The notes under the pieces were generated by a model that saw only the letters and a program-made list of their open reading frames with translations, was not told the origin of the DNA and did no database searches. Of a stretch of DNA of 64,000 bases, positions 40,252-49,605 are shown piece by piece (the first letter of the stretch is position 1; every line of letters begins with the position of its first letter). The translations under genes and the position numbers were made by a program. Location: NCBI GenBank assembly GCA_903835255.1, contig CAILMI010000061.1, positions 1 to 64,000 on the forward strand, written 5' to 3'. The DNA comes from an uncultured Verrucomicrobia subdivision 3 bacterium. Its GTDB lineage: Bacteria > Verrucomicrobiota > Verrucomicrobiia > Limisphaerales > UBA11358.

Positions 40252-41622
40252 TTATTTCCCGAGGCAAAACTGGCTGAAGATGGAGTCAAGCAGATCGTCG
40301 GTGGTGGTTTTTCCCACAATCTCGCCAACCGCTCCGACGGCGATCCGCAAATCCAGCGCCACCAGCTCCAGAGTTGCCTCGGCGCGCAATGCCGCGATGG
40401 TTTCCCGCGTGGCGGTGCGGGCCCGGCCCAGCGCCTCCTGATGCCGCGAATTAATCATCACCTGCAGCATCCCCGCCTCCGTCCTGCCCGCCCAAACCAT
40501 TCCTTTGATGGCATCCTTCAAGGGCTCGATCCCCTGCCCGCTCAGACAGCAGACGTCCACGGCCGGCAGACTTTCCTCCCCGACATGGGAGCATTGCGAC
40601 GGCAGATCGGTTTTGTTGCGGACCAGGATCCGCGGCTTTCCGGCAAATTCTTTCAGATAGGCCTCGTCTTCGGCCGTGAGCGGTTCGCTGGCGTCGAGAA
40701 CGTGGAGAATTAATTCCGCTTGGGCTAGGGAGGCGCGGCTGCGACGGATACCCTCCACCTCAATGGCGTCCTGCGAATCGCGCAGCCCGGCGGTGTCGAT
40801 GAACACCACCGGCAATCCGCGGATGTCCGCGGTCTCCTCAATGGTGTCGCGCGTCGTGCCGGGCACTGGCGAGACGATGGCCCGGTCATGGCCCAGCAGA
40901 CGGTTCAGCAGGCTGGACTTGCCCGCGTTAGGACGGCCGATAATAGCCGCGCGGATGCCGCGCCGGAGGATCTGCCCCTCGTTGGCGGTGCGCAGCAATT
41001 CCTCCAGGAACGCCGCGCCTTTTTCCAGGCGCTGAATCAACTGGAGCCGCGTTTCCGGCGCGATGTCTTCATCTGGGAAATCGATATGCGCCTCGACATG
41101 GGCCAGCGTCCGCATCAGCTCATCTCGGAGTTCATTGATGCGCTGCGAAAGTTTGCCCGCGAGCTGTTCGTTAGCCGCCGCCAGCGCCAGGGCCGTGCGC
41201 GAGTGAATTAGATCCGCCACGGCCTCGGCCTGCGCGAGGTCGAGGCGTCCATTGAGGAAGGCGCGCCGGGTGAACTCGCCCGGGTCGGCCAGCCGCGCGC
41301 CGTTTTCTAAAACTGTGTCGAGCACCAGCTTGGCCGGCAGCAGTCCTCCGTGGCAGGAAATTTCAACCGTGTCCTCCCGCGTGAAGGTGCGCGGCCCGCG
41401 CAGAACCGAGAGCAGCACCTCGTCCACCAGCACCTCGCTCCGGAAAATCCGGCCGTAAAGAATCGTGTGGGTGGGCGCAGCGGACGGGGCGGGTGAATTC
41501 TTTCCTGCCGGACGAAAGACCCGGTCCGCCACGGCCAGAGTGTCCGGGCCGGAAATGCGGATGACAGCAAGCCCCCCCTCGCCCAGCGGCGTGGCAATGG
41601 CGGCAATGGTGTCGTCAAACAT
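40252..41622 (-). CDS. mnmE: tRNA uridine-5-carboxymethylaminomethyl GTPase MnmE
   Basis: 456 residues. With MnmG it modifies the wobble uridine of certain tRNAs. The N-terminal formyl-THF-binding domain starts DTIAAIATPLGEGGLAVIR and includes EISCHGG and GEFTRRAFLNGRLDLAQAEA. The G domain has GRPNAGKSSLLNRLL, PGTTRDTIEE, DTAGLRD and NKTD. The C-terminus ends FCLGK, matching the usual C-(I/L)-G-K with its catalytic Cys. An 83-codon gene overlaps its start by 8 nt. Confidence 0.97.
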   Translation of the reverse strand: MFDDTIAAIATPLGEGGLAVIRISGPDTLAVADRVFRPAGKNSPAPSAAPTHTILYGRIFRSEVLVDEVLLSVLRGPRTFTREDTVEISCHGGLLPAKLVLDTVLENGARLADPGEFTRRAFLNGRLDLAQAEAVADLIHSRTALALAAANEQLAGKLSQRINELRDELMRTLAHVEAHIDFPDEDIAPETRLQLIQRLEKGAAFLEELLRTANEGQILRRGIRAAIIGRPNAGKSSLLNRLLGHDRAIVSPVPGTTRDTIEETADIRGLPVVFIDTAGLRDSQDAIEVEGIRRSRASLAQAELILHVLDASEPLTAEDEAYLKEFAGKPRILVRNKTDLPSQCSHVGEESLPAVDVCCLSGQGIEPLKDAIKGMVWAGRTEAGMLQVMINSRHQEALGRARTATRETIAALRAEATLELVALDLRIAVGAVGEIVGKTTTDDLLDSIFSQFCLGK

Positions 41623-41866
41623 GGCGGCAGTTCCCCGCTTGATTCTCCGCCTCCCGGCCCTCCAAAAAGAGCCGCGCCTTCTCGTAGCTTTTCTTGTGCA
41701 GATAATGCAGGAGAGTCGGGTCGGTGTGGGGCGGCAGCTGCGCCGTCAGTTCGTCCAGACGCGCAAACTGCGGCAGGAGGTTGGGCTTGGGATGGGAGGT
41801 GGCCATCGTTTTGACAGTGCGATCCAGCTCCACCAGCTCCGTTAAAATGGTCTTTAATAGGTCCAT
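41615..41866 (-). CDS. Small conserved-looking protein of unknown function upstream of mnmE
   Basis: 83 residues from the ATG at 41866 (MDLLKTILTELVELDRTVKT); the frame also extends to 41905. It is helical and charged, with a central LARLDELTAQLPPHTDPTLL-type segment (QFARLDELTAQLPPH) and YLHKKSYEKARLFLEG. There is no signal peptide and no known domain. The 8-nt overlap with mnmE implies translational coupling. It is supported by position and codon usage rather than by family recognition. Confidence 0.6.
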   Translation of the reverse strand: MDLLKTILTELVELDRTVKTMATSHPKPNLLPQFARLDELTAQLPPHTDPTLLHYLHKKSYEKARLFLEGREAENQAGNCRHV

Positions 41867-41955
41867 GGGGAAAGTCTTGCCGTTCGTTGGCGCGCTGACA
41901 ATCAAATCCGTTCCGGACCCATTTGCGCTCCCCCAAAAAAAGGGTAACTTTCAAC

Positions 41956-42306
41956 GTGAAAAAGGGAGGGCTCACGTATTTTTCCGTACTGGTTCTGGCT
42001 GGCTGTATCACAGCCGGGAATAACCAATGGGCCGCCCGCATAGGCCATTACACCCTGGAACAGGCCATGTTGGAGCTCGGTCCGCCACAAAGGTCCGCCC
42101 AGCTAAAGGACGGTGTGGTTGTGGCGGAATGGATCAACAAACTCGATGGAAACGTAAAACCGGGCGGTCCCAATCAAGAATGGCCGACCCATTTCCACAA
42201 CGGAGCGGCGGGCGCGTCCGCCCCAGCTGGTTTTCCGGCCTCTCATCTCCGGCTGACGTTTGCACCCGACGAAACGCTCACCGACTGGAAAATGTACAGC
42301 CGCTGA
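41956..42306 (+). CDS. Small lipoprotein, function unknown
   Basis: 116 residues from a GTG at 41956. The N-terminus KKGGLTYFSVLVLAGC is a lipoprotein signal with lipobox VLAGC; a TTG at 41923 would give a longer, less typical leader. The mature part has YTLEQAMLELGPPQRSAQLK and VVAEWINK, then HLRLTFAPDETLTDWKMYSR. This SmpA/BamE-like wording (a short motif about a pairwise product followed by a WK-ending strand) suggests a small outer-membrane-associated alpha/beta protein, but the match is only an impression. Confidence 0.6.
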   Translation: MKKGGLTYFSVLVLAGCITAGNNQWAARIGHYTLEQAMLELGPPQRSAQLKDGVVVAEWINKLDGNVKPGGPNQEWPTHFHNGAAGASAPAGFPASHLRLTFAPDETLTDWKMYSR

Positions 42307-42349
42307 AAATCCGCTTCCTCCCCCGCAGCCTGCATGGTTTACTGCTGCT

Positions 42350-42673
42350 GTGAATGTTGACCTCGGCATCTGGAGCAAACTGACGAAACTGGTCGTCGGT
42401 CTTGTCGTGCTCGCCGTGCTGCTGCTCATCGGCTTGTGCTATCTGCCGGTGATCAAGGAGAACGAGCGCATGCGCCGACAGATTCTGCGGTTTCAAAATC
42501 AGATCGAACGGGAAGAAGCCCGCTCCAAAGAATTGCAGGCGCAGGTGGACGCCCTGCTGCACGACCCTAAAACCGTCGAGCGCCTGACCCGGGAAAAACT
42601 CGGGTACGCCAAGCCGGATGAAGCTGTCGTGCGCTTTGAGACGGCACTTACTAATTCTCTCATCCGTCCTTAA
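42350..42673 (+). CDS. ftsB: FtsB/DivIC-like septum formation initiator
   Basis: 107 residues from GTG 42350; the frame is open upstream to 42260 but that part overlaps the lipoprotein gene. A short cytoplasmic start, one TM segment (LVVGLVVLAVLLLIGLCYL) and then a coiled coil (ENERMRRQILRFQNQIEREE) are followed by DPKTVERLTREKLGYAKPDE, the segment typical of FtsB/DivIC. It should bridge FtsL and FtsQ at the division site. No other divisome gene is adjacent, so the name rests on architecture. Confidence 0.8.
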   Translation: MNVDLGIWSKLTKLVVGLVVLAVLLLIGLCYLPVIKENERMRRQILRFQNQIEREEARSKELQAQVDALLHDPKTVERLTREKLGYAKPDEAVVRFETALTNSLIRP

Positions 42674-42752
42674 ATTTATTGGCTCTCCGGCCGGCATCTT
42701 GGAATGCCTTGGGGGGCTGACCCATACTAACAGGCACGCGGCAGCACTCGGT

Positions 42753-44522
42753 CTAATCGCGGTCCGCAGATTCCGGATCGGAGCTCAACAGGGACCGGGC
42801 ATGTTTTCGAGCCGCGTCAGTCTGGCCGCCCAACATCCGCGCCAGTTCGGTCACGCGCTCCTTGGGGGTCAGCCGCGTGATCTCTGAAACCGTGCGCCCG
42901 TCCCGGATGAGCTTGGTCACGACGTAATGGGCGTCCGCAGGGGCGGCCACCTGCGGGAGATGCGTGATGCAGAGCACCTGCCGGTTGGCGGCAATCTGCT
43001 TCATCTTTTCGCCCACCGCATGGGCCGTCTCGCCGCCGACATTGGCGTCCACCTCGTCGAAAACCAGCACGGGAATCTCGTCTTGCGCCGCCAGCACCGT
43101 CTTGAGGGCCAGCATCACGCGCGCCATTTCGCCGGAGGATGCGATGGCCCGGAGCGGACGCGCCGGCTCTCCCGGATTGGGGGCAAACTGGAATTCAATC
43201 TCATCCAGGCCGGTGCGCAGCGGGGCCGCACGCTCGGCCGCAACAGCCGGACCGTCCGCCAACGCTGAGGTTTCGGGTAAGGAAGACGCCCCCGCCGGAC
43301 GCGGCGACGGGGCGGCGGCGCTGCGAATGTCCACATCAAACTGGCTCTGCCGAAACCCGAGATCGGCCAGCTGGCGAACCACGGCCTTGGTCAATAGCGG
43401 AATTACCTTCCGGCGGGCGGCGGTCAGTTTTTTACCTGCCGCCAAAAGGGTTGCATCCAGCGCGTCCAAAGCCTGATTGATCCGCGCCAGCTCGGCGTCG
43501 CGGCCTTCCAGCGCCGCGAGTTTCGCCGCCGCCTCGGCTCCAAAGGCCATCACTTCCGGAAGCGTCGCGCCGTACTTGCGCTTGAGGGACCGGAGCAGGT
43601 CCATCCGCGCCTCCAGCTGCTGAAGCTGCGCGGGGTCGATGTCCACGTTTTCGGCGTAGCGCGACAGCTCCGACTGCAATTCGCGCCATGCCCCGGCAGC
43701 CTGCGCGTGCAGCGCGACCATGCCCTCCGCGCCCGCGTCCACGCGCTGCAATTCCTGCAGGGTGCGCCCCATCTGACCTGCTTGGGCCATCAGGGGATTG
43801 TCGTTCTCGCTCAGGGCGTCCAGCGCGGTCTGGCTCAACTGCAGCAGTCGGGCGGCGTTGCTGGACCGCTGGAAAGCCGCCTCCACCTGCTCGTCCTCGC
43901 CGGGCTGAAGCCGGGCGCTCGAAATCTCCTTCACCTGGAAGCGCAGGAGGTCGAGCTGCTGCGCGTAGGTTTTCTCATCGACGATGAGCGCCGACTTTTC
44001 CGCAGCGAGCGCGGCGCGCGACCGGACCCGTTCGCCGAAGGCCGCCCGCTCTTTTTCCAGGCCGCCAAACGCATCGAGGATGGCGAGCTGTTTTGCCGGA
44101 TGCAGCAGGGACTGGTGATCGTGCGGCCCGTGCATGTCCACAAGCCATTCGCCAATCGTCGCCAACGTGGCCAGGGACGTGGGCGTGCCGTTGATGAACT
44201 GACGGTTCGCCCCGGCGCTGTTGAGGGTGCGCTTGAGGACCAGCTGATGATCGTCGCAGGGCTCCAGGCCGTTCTCCTCCAGAAAGGGTCCGAGCGGCGC
44301 GCGCAGTTTTTTTATTTCGAAGACCGCCTCGACGGAACAGCTGTCGCTTCCGCTGCGGAGGAGGGAGCGGTCGGCGCGATCGCCGAGGACGAGGTTGAGC
44401 GCGCCAATGATGATGGATTTGCCGGCACCGGTCTCGCCGGTGATGACGTTGCAGCCCGGCTGGAGTTCCAGCGTGAGGTCCGGGACCAGCGCGAGGTTTT
44501 TGATGCGGAGCGTCGTCAACAT
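42753..44522 (-). CDS. recN: DNA repair protein RecN
   Basis: 589 residues. It is an SMC-like ATPase in double-strand-break repair. The N-terminus LRIKNLALVPDLTLELQPG leads to Walker A GETGAGKSIIIGALNLVLG. Coiled-coil arms occupy the middle (about 155-370). The C-terminal half has the signature IASSGEMARVMLALKTVL, Walker B VLVFDEVDANVGG and ITHLPQVAAPADAHYVV. An Ala/Pro-rich insertion at about 415-450 is longer than usual. It is divergent from the MBL-fold gene with 65 nt between starts. Confidence 0.95.
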   Translation of the reverse strand: MLTTLRIKNLALVPDLTLELQPGCNVITGETGAGKSIIIGALNLVLGDRADRSLLRSGSDSCSVEAVFEIKKLRAPLGPFLEENGLEPCDDHQLVLKRTLNSAGANRQFINGTPTSLATLATIGEWLVDMHGPHDHQSLLHPAKQLAILDAFGGLEKERAAFGERVRSRAALAAEKSALIVDEKTYAQQLDLLRFQVKEISSARLQPGEDEQVEAAFQRSSNAARLLQLSQTALDALSENDNPLMAQAGQMGRTLQELQRVDAGAEGMVALHAQAAGAWRELQSELSRYAENVDIDPAQLQQLEARMDLLRSLKRKYGATLPEVMAFGAEAAAKLAALEGRDAELARINQALDALDATLLAAGKKLTAARRKVIPLLTKAVVRQLADLGFRQSQFDVDIRSAAAPSPRPAGASSLPETSALADGPAVAAERAAPLRTGLDEIEFQFAPNPGEPARPLRAIASSGEMARVMLALKTVLAAQDEIPVLVFDEVDANVGGETAHAVGEKMKQIAANRQVLCITHLPQVAAPADAHYVVTKLIRDGRTVSEITRLTPKERVTELARMLGGQTDAARKHARSLLSSDPESADRD

Positions 44523-44587
44523 GGGTAACGTTTGCTGCGACCATTTGAACGGTTATTGTCCCATTGGGCAAAAAGAAAATTTCAAGT

Positions 44588-45376
44588 ATGTCATTCAGCG
44601 TCACCTTTCTCGGCACCGGCACCTCCCAGGGAGTGCCGATCATCGGCGTGGACTATCCGCCAGAATACTTGGCAAACCCGAAGAACTGGCGCACCCGTCC
44701 CGCCATCCACGTCTCCACCGACGCGGTGAAGCTGGTGGTGGACACCCCTCCGGAATTCCGGCTCCAGTGCCTGCGCGAAAACATCAAGCATCTGGACGCG
44801 GTGCTAGTCACTCACGCCCACGCCGACCATGTGCTCGGCATGGACGACTGCCGCCGGTTCTGCGATTTGCGCGGCGGCACCGCCCTGCCCATCTACGCGA
44901 GCGAGGAGACGATGGCCCATCTGCGGCGCGTTTTTCTCTATGCGTTTCATCAGGGACCGTGGCCGAGCGGGTATTTTATCCCGCAGGAACACGTTTTAAA
45001 GGGCCCCTTCGTCATCGGCGATTTAAAAATCACGCCGCTGGACCTGCCGCATGGCCGGATGACAACGACCGGCTTTCTCTTTGAGCAGGGCGGCCGCAAG
45101 CGGCTGGCGTATTTGAGCGACTGCAAGGAAATCCCGGACGCCGCGATGGAGCAGGTTCGCGGGGTGGAGGTGGCTGTGCTGGACGCGCTGCGCCACAAGC
45201 CGCATCCGACGCACATGTGCTTGGATGAGGCGCTGACGGCAGCGAGGCGCATCAATGCCCGGGAGACGTTTTTCACGCATCTCACACATGATTATGACCA
45301 CGACCTCTCCCAGGCGGAATTGCCTCCGGGCATCCGGCTGGCCTGGGACGGGCTGAAAGTGAACGCGGACGAATGA
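44588..45376 (+). CDS. MBL-fold metallohydrolase, PhnP-like
   Basis: 262 residues from ATG 44588. It starts [20 protein letters not shown] and contains the metal-binding [13 protein letters not shown], a [10 protein letters not shown] segment, [23 protein letters not shown] and [12 protein letters not shown]. This is the PhnP/cyclic-phosphodiesterase-like branch of metallo-beta-lactamases. No phosphonate genes are nearby, so the substrate is open; nucleotide or phosphodiester hydrolysis is likely. It overlaps the next gene by 4 nt (ATGA). Confidence 0.88.
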   Translation: MSFSVTFLGTGTSQGVPIIGVDYPPEYLANPKNWRTRPAIHVSTDAVKLVVDTPPEFRLQCLRENIKHLDAVLVTHAHADHVLGMDDCRRFCDLRGGTALPIYASEETMAHLRRVFLYAFHQGPWPSGYFIPQEHVLKGPFVIGDLKITPLDLPHGRMTTTGFLFEQGGRKRLAYLSDCKEIPDAAMEQVRGVEVAVLDALRHKPHPTHMCLDEALTAARRINARETFFTHLTHDYDHDLSQAELPPGIRLAWDGLKVNADE

Positions 45377-47013
45377 ATTTCATCCGGCTCATATTCCTGG
45401 CGCTGATGGCTGTCGGAGGGGGCACCTATGCCGGGGCTGCTGCTGTAGCCGCCGGAGGGGGCGATGAAGTGGTAGTAATCTATAACAGCAACGTGCGGGG
45501 TTCAAAAAAAGTTGCCGATCATTATGCCCAGGCCCGGCAAGTTCCCCGGCGGCAGGTTTACGGATTCCCCCTGCCCGCCGCGGAAGAGATCAGCCGCACT
45601 GAATTCCGGGAATTGCTCCAGCAGCCGCTCGTTCAGAAACTCGAGGCGGACAACCTCTGGACCTTCCGCTGGATGAAGACGTCTGCGATTCCCAGCCAGC
45701 CCGGGCGCGAGGGGCGTCTGGTAGCGGCCTCCCAAATCCGCTACGCCGTGCTGTGCTATGGCGTGCCGCTGAAAATCCGTCCGGATCCCGGTGCTCTTGA
45801 GGCGGGCAAAACCAATTTGCAGGCGGAACTCCGGCATAACGAGGCCGCGGTGGACTCGGAGCTGGCCCTGCTGCCACTGATCAACCTCGAGCTGACGCTG
45901 ACGGGCCCGCAGGGCAATTCGTTTTACGGGGCGACCAATGCGGCGGACCTCCATCCGACCAACGGCATCCTGCTGGTGGCGCGGCTGGACGGCCCCACGC
46001 CGGAGATAGCCTGTGGGCTCGTGGATAAGGCCCTGGCGGCAGAGCGGGACGGGCTATGGGGCCGGACTTATTTTGATGCGCGCGGGCTGGGCAAAACCAA
46101 CGCGTATTTTCTGGGCGATGAATGGATCCTGGGCGCGGCGAAACTGTGCCGCGAGCTTGGTTTTGAAACCACGGTGGACAACTTGCCAGAGACGTTTCCC
46201 GCGAGTTTCCCGTTGAGCCAGATTGCAATTTATTGCGGCTGGTATGACGGGAATGTCTCCGGGCCATTTGCGGCGTCCCAGGTGGAATTCATGCCCGGCG
46301 CCTTTGCTTATCATCTCCATTCCTTCAGCGCCAGCACGCTCCGCAGCACCCATGAAAATTGGGCTGGGCCGCTGCTGGCCCGGGGGGCGACCTGCACCCT
46401 GGGTTGCGTGTACGAACCGTATCTCGGCGCCACGCCCAACGTCGCCATGCTTCTCGCCCGGCTTACGGTGTCGGGCTTTACCTTCGGCGAAGCCGCCTAC
46501 GCCGGGCAGCCGTTTTTATCCTGGCAGACGACCGTGGTGGGCGATCCCCTCTATCGTCCGTTCGGGAAAGCACCCACGGTCCTGCATGAGCAGCTGACGC
46601 AGCAAAAAAGCCCGCTGCTGGAATGGTCCTATCTGCGGCTGGCAAACACGGCGCTGGCGCACGGCTCCCGCGCATCCGCCGTCGCCAGCCTGATTGAGAA
46701 CTTGGACGTGGCCGCCCACAGCGCGGTGCTCACAGAAAAATTGGGCGACCTCTATGCTCTGGAAGGCAAGCCTTCCTCGGCGATTTGGGCCTATCAAAAC
46801 GCCCTGAAAATGAATCCATCGCCCCAGCAAAAGCTCCGCCTGCGGCTGTCGCTCGGCGAAAAACTCCAGGAGCAGGCGCGCAATGCCGAAGCGATCGAGA
46901 ATGACCGGAAACTGTTGTCCGAGACCCGCGATTATCCCGGCAAAAATTCGGTGGAGGTGAAAATAAAATCTCTGTCACCAACGGCCACCCCCCCTGCCCT
47001 CCCAGCGCCATGA
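45373..47013 (+). CDS. TIGR03790-family secreted protein
   Basis: 546 residues with an N-terminal signal peptide ([20 protein letters not shown]). The core matches what I know of TIGR03790 proteins: [32 protein letters not shown] near the start, [50 protein letters not shown] and [14 protein letters not shown]. Function is unknown; the family is common in Verrucomicrobia, Planctomycetes and Acidobacteria. The C-terminal ~130 residues look like TPR helices ([20 protein letters not shown]). It is coupled to the MBL-fold gene. Confidence 0.85.
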   Translation: MNFIRLIFLALMAVGGGTYAGAAAVAAGGGDEVVVIYNSNVRGSKKVADHYAQARQVPRRQVYGFPLPAAEEISRTEFRELLQQPLVQKLEADNLWTFRWMKTSAIPSQPGREGRLVAASQIRYAVLCYGVPLKIRPDPGALEAGKTNLQAELRHNEAAVDSELALLPLINLELTLTGPQGNSFYGATNAADLHPTNGILLVARLDGPTPEIACGLVDKALAAERDGLWGRTYFDARGLGKTNAYFLGDEWILGAAKLCRELGFETTVDNLPETFPASFPLSQIAIYCGWYDGNVSGPFAASQVEFMPGAFAYHLHSFSASTLRSTHENWAGPLLARGATCTLGCVYEPYLGATPNVAMLLARLTVSGFTFGEAAYAGQPFLSWQTTVVGDPLYRPFGKAPTVLHEQLTQQKSPLLEWSYLRLANTALAHGSRASAVASLIENLDVAAHSAVLTEKLGDLYALEGKPSSAIWAYQNALKMNPSPQQKLRLRLSLGEKLQEQARNAEAIENDRKLLSETRDYPGKNSVEVKIKSLSPTATPPALPAP

Positions 47014-47048
47014 CCTGGATCACCCAGCAATCAGGGCCCTCAGATAGC

Positions 47049-47077
47049 CTGAGCCTCCTCGGGCTCAGCGTTTTTTT
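47049..47077 (+). terminator. Rho-independent terminator
   Basis: CTGAGCC (47049-47055) pairs with GGCTCAG (47062-47068) around a 6-nt loop, followed by CG and seven T residues (47071-47077). It ends the MBL/TIGR03790 transcript only 11 nt before the tatD start. Confidence 0.9.
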
Positions 47078-47088
47078 AGGTTTAAATC

Positions 47089-47910
47089 ATGCCCCACTTT
47101 TTTGACACTCACGCCCATCTGGATTATCCGGATTACGCGCTGGACTTGCCGGAGATCATCGCCCGCGCCCGGGCCGCCGGAATCACCCGGATCATCTCCA
47201 TCGGGACCCGGCTGGACAGCAGTGAGCGCGCCGTCCAGCTGGCCGAACGCTATCCGGAAGTCTACGCCGCCATCGGCTGGCATCCGACGGAGGCCCTGGA
47301 GGCGCCGGAAGATTTGCGGCCGGCCCTGCGCGCGCTCGCGCGCCATCCCAAAGTCGTGGCCATCGGGGAAACCGGTTTGGATTATCACCATTTGCCGAGC
47401 GAAAAGCCGGGCGGCACTGCGGACGACGACACGCGTTACAAACAAAAGCAGGCGGATATTTTCCGGCAACAGCTGGAGATCGCCTCTGAATCCGGCCTGA
47501 ACTGCGTCATCCATCAGCGCACCGCGTTTGAAGACACGCTGGAGCAGATGCGCCCGTTCATCGGCCGGACGCGCGGGGTGTTCCATTGTTTTGGCGAGAC
47601 CGTGGCGCGGATGGAGCAGGTTTTCGCAATGGGCTCCCTGGTGAGCTTCACCGGGATTGTCACCTTCAAAAATGCGCAGAATGTGAGGGACGCCGTGGCG
47701 GCCGCCCCGCCGGACCGGTTCATGTTGGAAACCGACTGCCCCTACCTCGCCCCGGTGCCGTACCGCGGCAAACGCTGCGAACCGGCTTATGTGCGGGAGA
47801 TCGCCGAGGCCGTGGCTCGGGTCCGAGGCTGGACTCTGGAAGAACTGAGTGCGGCAACGGAAAAAACAGCGCTGGATTTTTTTAGGAAATTGTCCTCCCC
47901 GGCTGCTTGA
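47089..47910 (+). CDS. tatD: TatD-family metal-dependent deoxyribonuclease
   Basis: 273 residues. The TIM-barrel hydrolase motifs are FFDTHAHLDYP (H8 and H10), AIGETGLDYHH (Glu), KQADIFRQQLEIA, VFHCFGE and LETDCPYLAPVPYRGKRCEP. It acts as a 3'-5' DNA exonuclease or D-aminoacyl-tRNA/DNA repair factor in homologues. A strong terminator lies immediately upstream and leaves no room for a conventional promoter between it and the ATG. Confidence 0.95.
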   Translation: MPHFFDTHAHLDYPDYALDLPEIIARARAAGITRIISIGTRLDSSERAVQLAERYPEVYAAIGWHPTEALEAPEDLRPALRALARHPKVVAIGETGLDYHHLPSEKPGGTADDDTRYKQKQADIFRQQLEIASESGLNCVIHQRTAFEDTLEQMRPFIGRTRGVFHCFGETVARMEQVFAMGSLVSFTGIVTFKNAQNVRDAVAAAPPDRFMLETDCPYLAPVPYRGKRCEPAYVREIAEAVARVRGWTLEELSAATEKTALDFFRKLSSPAA

Positions 47911-47985
47911 TTTTAAACTGAATTCCCAAAACAGAGGCTCGCTCATCCTAGCCGGGGCAGCGCCGAAAAAAAACGCCCCCCCGGG

Positions 47986-48027
47986 GCCTCTCCCCACTCC
48001 TGCTTCGCGGAGCGAGGGGGAGAGGGC
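47986..48027. repeat. GC-rich intergenic hairpin
   Basis: CCTCTCCCCACTCCTGC pairs imperfectly with GCGAGGGGGAGAGG around TTCGCGGA. It lies between the convergent tatD and permease genes (gap 47911-48105) and could terminate both. A related GCGAGGGAGAAG sequence occurs at 58430. Confidence 0.5.
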
Positions 48028-48105
48028 GGCGAGAGCGCGGCCCGCTTTGGAATTCGTGTTTTGCAGAGTAGGCGGGGCGGTGCGGTTTGGGGTTTTTGTC
48101 CGCGC

Positions 48106-49506
48106 TCAGCCCACCCGGCCCCGGACAAAAATGAAATAGAGCACCAGCAGCGCGGCCAGCCCTCGAGACAGCCAGCCGGCTTCCCGACCGCGGCCGCTCA
48201 AGATTTTGATGACCGGATAACTGATGAACCCCAGCGCCAGGCCGTCGGCGATAGAATACGATAACGGGATGCCGATCAGGGTCAGGAATGCCGGCACGGA
48301 TTCGCTGGGATCTTTCCATTCAATCTTGGCGACATTTTGAAGCATCATCGCCCCGACGATCACCAGTGCCGGGGCGGTGAGCGGGGGATAACTTCCAATC
48401 ATGGCGATCAGCGGGCTGAAGAACAGGGCCAGGAGGAAAAATCCCGCCACAACCAATCCTGCCAGACCGGTGCGCCCGCCCTGCTCCACTCCGGCCGTGC
48501 TCTCGATGAAACTCGTCACCGTGCTGGTCCCCAGAGCCGCGCCGGCTACCGTGCCGACGGCGTCGGAAACCATCGCCTGGCGGGCGCGCGGCAGACGGTT
48601 GTCCCGCATGAACCCAGCCTGCTCGCTGACGCCGATCAGCGTGCCGAGGGCGTCGAAGGTGAGCATGAACAGGAATACCAGCACGCAGGGGAGCATGGAG
48701 AGGGACAGCGCATGCCGGAGATCCATTTGCAGGAACGTAGGGCCCAGGGACGGCGGCAGGGAGACCACGCTGTGGGCCAGGGTGAACTGCTTGATCAACA
48801 GGGACTGGGCCGCCTGAGGGGAGGCATCGGGCGACAGCGTCCCTTTCAGCACGACGGCCAGGAGTGTGGCGGCGACGATGCCCCAGAGGATAGCGCCGCG
48901 CACTTTCCGGGTGAGTAACACGGCGGTCGCAAAGAGCCCTGTGAAGAATACAATCAGATCGGGCGAGTTGAAATGGGGGTTGAGCTTCACCGCCGAGCCG
49001 GGGTCTTTGACGATCAGTCCGGTATTTTGGAGGCCGATGAAGGCGATGAACAGGCCGATGCCGCCTGCGATCCCATTCCTCAGGCTGGGAGAGAGAGTAT
49101 TGAAAATCATCTCGCGCAGACCGACCAGCGACAGGATCAGGAACAGGATTCCGGAGAAGAAAACGCAGCCCAGCGCCACCTGCCAGCTATTGGAAAAACC
49201 CGCAGCGGCCGCGGTGGGGATGGCAGAAAAAACAAAGAAGAAATTCTCGCCCATGCCGGGAGCCTGGGCGATGGGATAGCGCGCCAGAAGCGCCATGAGC
49301 GCCGTGGCCAGCGCCGCCGCCAGACAGGTGGCTGTGGTCACCGCGCCGAAATCCATGCCCGTCTCAAACCCGAACATCCGGCCGGACAGCACTGCGGGCT
49401 GGACCACGATGATGTAGGCCATGGTCAGAAAGGTGGTTGCTCCCGCGAGAACCTCCGTCCGCACCGTGGTATGGTTTTCCGCCAGATTAAAAAAACGTCC
49501 GAGCAT
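48106..49506 (-). CDS. NCS2-family purine permease (AzgA/GhxP-like)
   Basis: 466 residues with about 12-13 hydrophobic segments. The signature AQAPGMGENFFFVF near residue 80, FLTMAYIIVVQP at the N-terminus, FDALGTLIGVSEQAG and GTSTVTSFIESTAGVEQGGRTGL identify the hypoxanthine/guanine/adenine branch of NCS2 symporters. It imports purine bases with protons across the inner membrane. It stands alone; the next gene on the same strand starts 99 nt upstream of it. Confidence 0.93.
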   Translation of the reverse strand: MLGRFFNLAENHTTVRTEVLAGATTFLTMAYIIVVQPAVLSGRMFGFETGMDFGAVTTATCLAAALATALMALLARYPIAQAPGMGENFFFVFSAIPTAAAAGFSNSWQVALGCVFFSGILFLILSLVGLREMIFNTLSPSLRNGIAGGIGLFIAFIGLQNTGLIVKDPGSAVKLNPHFNSPDLIVFFTGLFATAVLLTRKVRGAILWGIVAATLLAVVLKGTLSPDASPQAAQSLLIKQFTLAHSVVSLPPSLGPTFLQMDLRHALSLSMLPCVLVFLFMLTFDALGTLIGVSEQAGFMRDNRLPRARQAMVSDAVGTVAGAALGTSTVTSFIESTAGVEQGGRTGLAGLVVAGFFLLALFFSPLIAMIGSYPPLTAPALVIVGAMMLQNVAKIEWKDPSESVPAFLTLIGIPLSYSIADGLALGFISYPVIKILSGRGREAGWLSRGLAALLVLYFIFVRGRVG

Positions 49507-49605
49507 AATTTGAGAGTGGCCGAGTTTAAAAGGCCGGTGACGATTTCAAAGCCTGAAATGCCTGAGGCTTTTTCTGCCGGCCGGGTTTGCCGGGCAGCTG
49601 GAGTG

